Part shown: one piece after another, positions 12,094 to 13,990 of the stretch
Numbering within the stretch: position 1 is the stretch's first letter
How the letters are laid out: every line of letters begins with the position of its first letter
Source: Candidatus Moraniibacteriota bacterium
Lineage (GTDB): Bacteria; Patescibacteriota; Minisyncoccia; JAHIHE01; JAGLIN01
DNA: 13,990 nucleotides
Assembly (NCBI GenBank): GCA_030641185.1
Contig: DAOWHY010000037.1
Coordinates: 1 to 13,990 of the forward strand
Direction of reading: 5' to 3'
Position numbers and translations under genes: made by a program
Notes under the pieces: generated by a model
Databases searched by the model: none
Seen by the model: only the letters and a program-made list of their open reading frames with translations
What the model was told of the DNA's origin: nothing

Positions 12094-12110
12094 TGTTTTG
12101 TAAATAGTAA

Positions 12111-12218
12111 ATGAAATTTATGAAAAAGAAAAAACTTTATACTGCCATTAAATTCATCGTTGTCAGTTTAATAACAATAAGCATGTTATTCTCTTTAGCA
12201 TTGCCAGCGCTATTTTAG
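12111..12218 (+). CDS. Possible 35-residue membrane peptide
   Basis: ATG at 12111 to TAG at 12216-12218. The peptide has a very basic head (MKFMKKKKLY) and one hydrophobic helix (about 13-32, IKFIVVSLITISMLF...) ending in LALPALF. It could be a small membrane peptide, a toxin-like peptide, or a bare signal peptide. For it: promoter-like sequence 18 nt upstream, protein-like hydrophobic pattern, and a terminator 55 nt downstream. Against it: no ribosome site, very short, no homologue recalled. It lies in the otherwise gene-free gap between the ftsB-like gene and gyrB. Confidence 0.4.
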   Translation: MKFMKKKKLYTAIKFIVVSLITISMLFSLALPALF

Positions 12219-12272
12219 ATATCAGCAATACCATTCTCAATATAGCATATTTTTGAAAATCAGATAAGAGTA

Positions 12273-12299
12273 AAAACTGCGTTTAAATAACGCAGTTTT
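12273..12299. terminator. Bidirectional intrinsic terminator after gyrB
   Basis: Perfect 11-bp stem AAAACTGCGTT (12273-12283) / AACGCAGTTTT (12289-12299) with a 5-nt loop. T-tracts arise on both strands. It ends gyrB (minus) and the possible small plus-strand gene. Confidence 0.85.
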
Positions 12300-12302
12300 A
12301 TT

Positions 12303-12323
12303 AATATTCAATATTCAATATTC
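12303..12323. repeat. Three tandem AATATTC repeats
   Basis: Exact 7-bp repeat, three copies, between the gyrB stop and its terminator; the last copy ends 4 nt before the stop codon. Confidence 0.75.
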
Positions 12324-12327
12324 GGTT

Positions 12328-13990
12328 CTACACATCCAAATTCTTCACTTTCTTCGCATGCGTTTGGATAAATTTTCTTCTCGGCTCTACTTCGTTCCCC
12401 ATTAAAGTTTCAAAAACCAGATCCGCCGCTTCGGCGTCTTTTATGGAAACCTTTTTCATAATACGGCTTTCCGGATTCATCGTAGTTTCCCATAACTGTT
12501 CCGGATTCATTTCACCAAGACCTTTATATCTCTGAATATTTATCCCTTTAAGTTCTTTGTTTTCCTCTTCTTCTGCTGCTGCTTCTTCATCTTCTTTTTG
12601 TTTTTTAGCCCCCGCTTTTATTTTTTTCTCTTGAACTTTTAACTGGAAAAACTTAATTGCTTCCTCTTTTTCTTCCTCCGTAAAAACATACCTGAATTCT
12701 TTGCCGGATTGAATTTTAAAAAGCGGCGGCTGGGCGATATAGATGTGCCCGTCCGTAATTAATTCTTCAAAGTATCTGTAAAACAAAGTAAGAAGTAGAG
12801 TTCTAATATGCGCGCCGTCAACATCCGCATCAGTCATAATAATTACACGATTATACCTTAATTTAGAAATATCAAATTGCTCACCGACTCCCGCGCCAAG
12901 CGCGATTATCAAATTTTTTATTTCATTGGAAGAAAGCATTCTGTCTAATCTTGCTTTTTCCACATTCAAGATTTTTCCGCGAAGCGGCAAAATCGCCTGG
13001 AAAGATCTGTCTCTTCCCTGTTTCGCGCTTCCGCCCGCGCTATCTCCCTCCACAATATAAATCTCGCAATTTTCCGCTTTTCTCTCGGAACAATCAGCAA
13101 GCTTGCCGGGCAAAGTCATTCCTTCCAACGCGCCTTTTCTGATAATCGTATCTCTTGCCGCTCTTGCCGCGACTCTTGCCTTAGCCGTTAAAATGCATTT
13201 ATTTAAAATTGCCTTCGCGTCATTTGGATTTTCGTCAAAAAATTCTTCCAACGCGGAAGACATTACGCCAGCGACAATTGACTTGACATTGGCGTTTCCC
13301 AATTTTCCTTTTGTCTGTCCCTCAAATTGAGGGTCTTTTATTTTGATATTGATCACCGCTGTCAATCCTTCTAAAACATCATCGCTTGTTAAATTCTCGT
13401 CTTTTTCTTTTATATATCCTTTCTTTCTTGAAAAAGAATTAAAACTTCTCGTCAACGCTGATTTAAATCCGGTCACATGAGTTCCGCCATCAATGGTATG
13501 AATATTATTTACAAAAGCAAAAATATGATCTTTATAACCGTCGTTATACTGTACGGCAATTTCCGTTAAAACCTCATCTTTCTCTTTCTCAACATAAAAC
13601 GGGGTTTTGTTTTTTATTTCTTTGCCTTGATTAAGGTGTCCCACATAAGAGATCACTCCGCCGTCAAAATAGAACGAGTATGATTTTTTCTTTTCTTCAT
13701 TTCTTGTGTCAGCTATTTTTATTCTAACGCCTTTTGTCAAATACGCTTGCTGCCTCATTCTGGAAACAATTTTTTCCCAATCAAATTTTATCTCGTCAAA
13801 AATTGTATCATCCGGTTTGAAAATAATTGTTGTCCCGGTCTCTTTTGTTTTTCCAACCGACTTCACATTCGCTTTCGCTTTTCCTGTTTTAAATTCCTGC
13901 ATCCAAACTTTCCCATCCCTTTTCACTTCAGCTGTTAAACAACTGCTTAGCGCGTTCACAACGCTAATTCCCACACCATGCAACCCGCCA
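12328..13990 (-). CDS. gyrB: DNA gyrase subunit B, 3' part
   Basis: 553 codons are visible; the 5' end (first part of the ATPase domain) lies beyond the window, which opens in GGLHGVGISVVNALS. Counting from LHGVG: transducer motif QTK in FEGQTKGKLGN (about 223-225), the TOPRIM part with EGDSAGGSAKQGRDR (about 312), ILPLRGKILNVEKAR, and the metal-binding DADVDGAHIRTLLL. The end has IQRYKGLGEMNPEQLW and RRKFIQTHAKKVKNLDV, as in GyrB. A Lys/Glu-rich insert (about 453-485) separates the TOPRIM core from the tail. GyrB drives ATP-dependent negative supercoiling with GyrA. ParE is the alternative; the EGDSAGGSAKQGRDR and LGEMNPEQLW forms favour GyrB. A terminator lies 29 nt past the stop. Confidence 0.93.
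   Translation of the reverse strand, partial: GGLHGVGISVVNALSSCLTAEVKRDGKVWMQEFKTGKAKANVKSVGKTKETGTTIIFKPDDTIFDEIKFDWEKIVSRMRQQAYLTKGVRIKIADTRNEEKKKSYSFYFDGGVISYVGHLNQGKEIKNKTPFYVEKEKDEVLTEIAVQYNDGYKDHIFAFVNNIHTIDGGTHVTGFKSALTRSFNSFSRKKGYIKEKDENLTSDDVLEGLTAVINIKIKDPQFEGQTKGKLGNANVKSIVAGVMSSALEEFFDENPNDAKAILNKCILTAKARVAARAARDTIIRKGALEGMTLPGKLADCSERKAENCEIYIVEGDSAGGSAKQGRDRSFQAILPLRGKILNVEKARLDRMLSSNEIKNLIIALGAGVGEQFDISKLRYNRVIIMTDADVDGAHIRTLLLTLFYRYFEELITDGHIYIAQPPLFKIQSGKEFRYVFTEEEKEEAIKFFQLKVQEKKIKAGAKKQKEDEEAAAEEEENKELKGINIQRYKGLGEMNPEQLWETTMNPESRIMKKVSIKDAEAADLVFETLMGNEVEPRRKFIQTHAKKVKNLDV

Noticed and set aside
12951..13938. Plus-strand reading frames inside gyrB
   Set aside because: Shadows of the gyrB coding frame with no start signals.

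Overview
This window reads like a piece of a low-GC genome from the Candidate Phyla Radiation (Patescibacteria, probably Parcubacteria-like). That is an inference: there is no rRNA or ribosomal protein here to place it. The support is AT-rich, tightly packed DNA, short divergent versions of core proteins, a mix of genes with and without Shine-Dalgarno sites, tRNAs without an encoded CCA end, and the prfB / ftsE / ftsX and gyrB / ftsB-like neighbourhoods. UGA is an ordinary stop codon (two plus-strand genes end in TGA, and prfB keeps its UGA frameshift switch), so the UGA=Gly code of Gracilibacteria/SR1 is excluded.

Layout. 1-771: the 5' part of a secreted alpha/alpha-barrel (prenyltransferase/squalene-oxidase-repeat, transcobalamin-like) protein on the minus strand, preceded by a cobalamin riboswitch and a clear promoter; together they look like a B12 capture unit. 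801-3436: a CopB-type copper P-ATPase bracketed by two same-direction copies of a 34-bp repeat, with a complex inverted repeat on one side. 3516-4684: a Fic AMP-transferase with a C-terminal winged helix, whose promoter is covered by four copies of a heptamer (likely autoregulation). 4800-9040: tRNA-Gln, then the cell-division/translation block prfB - unknown membrane protein - free-standing C-terminal domain of anaerobic ribonucleotide reductase (NrdD) - palindromic element - ftsE - ftsX. 9057-10500: plus-strand genes, namely a self-contained 72-residue orphan cistron, then a DUF5320 / DUF134 pair, with tRNA-Thr between them on the minus strand. 10502-11564: tRNA-Gly, a Nudix hydrolase and a VIT-like membrane protein packed head to tail. 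11576-13990: an FtsB/DivIC-like division protein, a possible 35-residue membrane peptide and the 3' part of gyrB.

The most interesting points are (i) the cobalamin riboswitch over a secreted transcobalamin-like protein, (ii) a stand-alone NrdD glycyl-radical/zinc domain with no catalytic barrel, (iii) the heptamer-array operator of the Fic gene, (iv) a prfB promoter placed so that its mRNA should be leaderless, (v) two tRNAs that carry C at the nearly invariant positions U33 and U55, and (vi) a family of 7-8-bp-period AT-rich microrepeats in several intergenic gaps.
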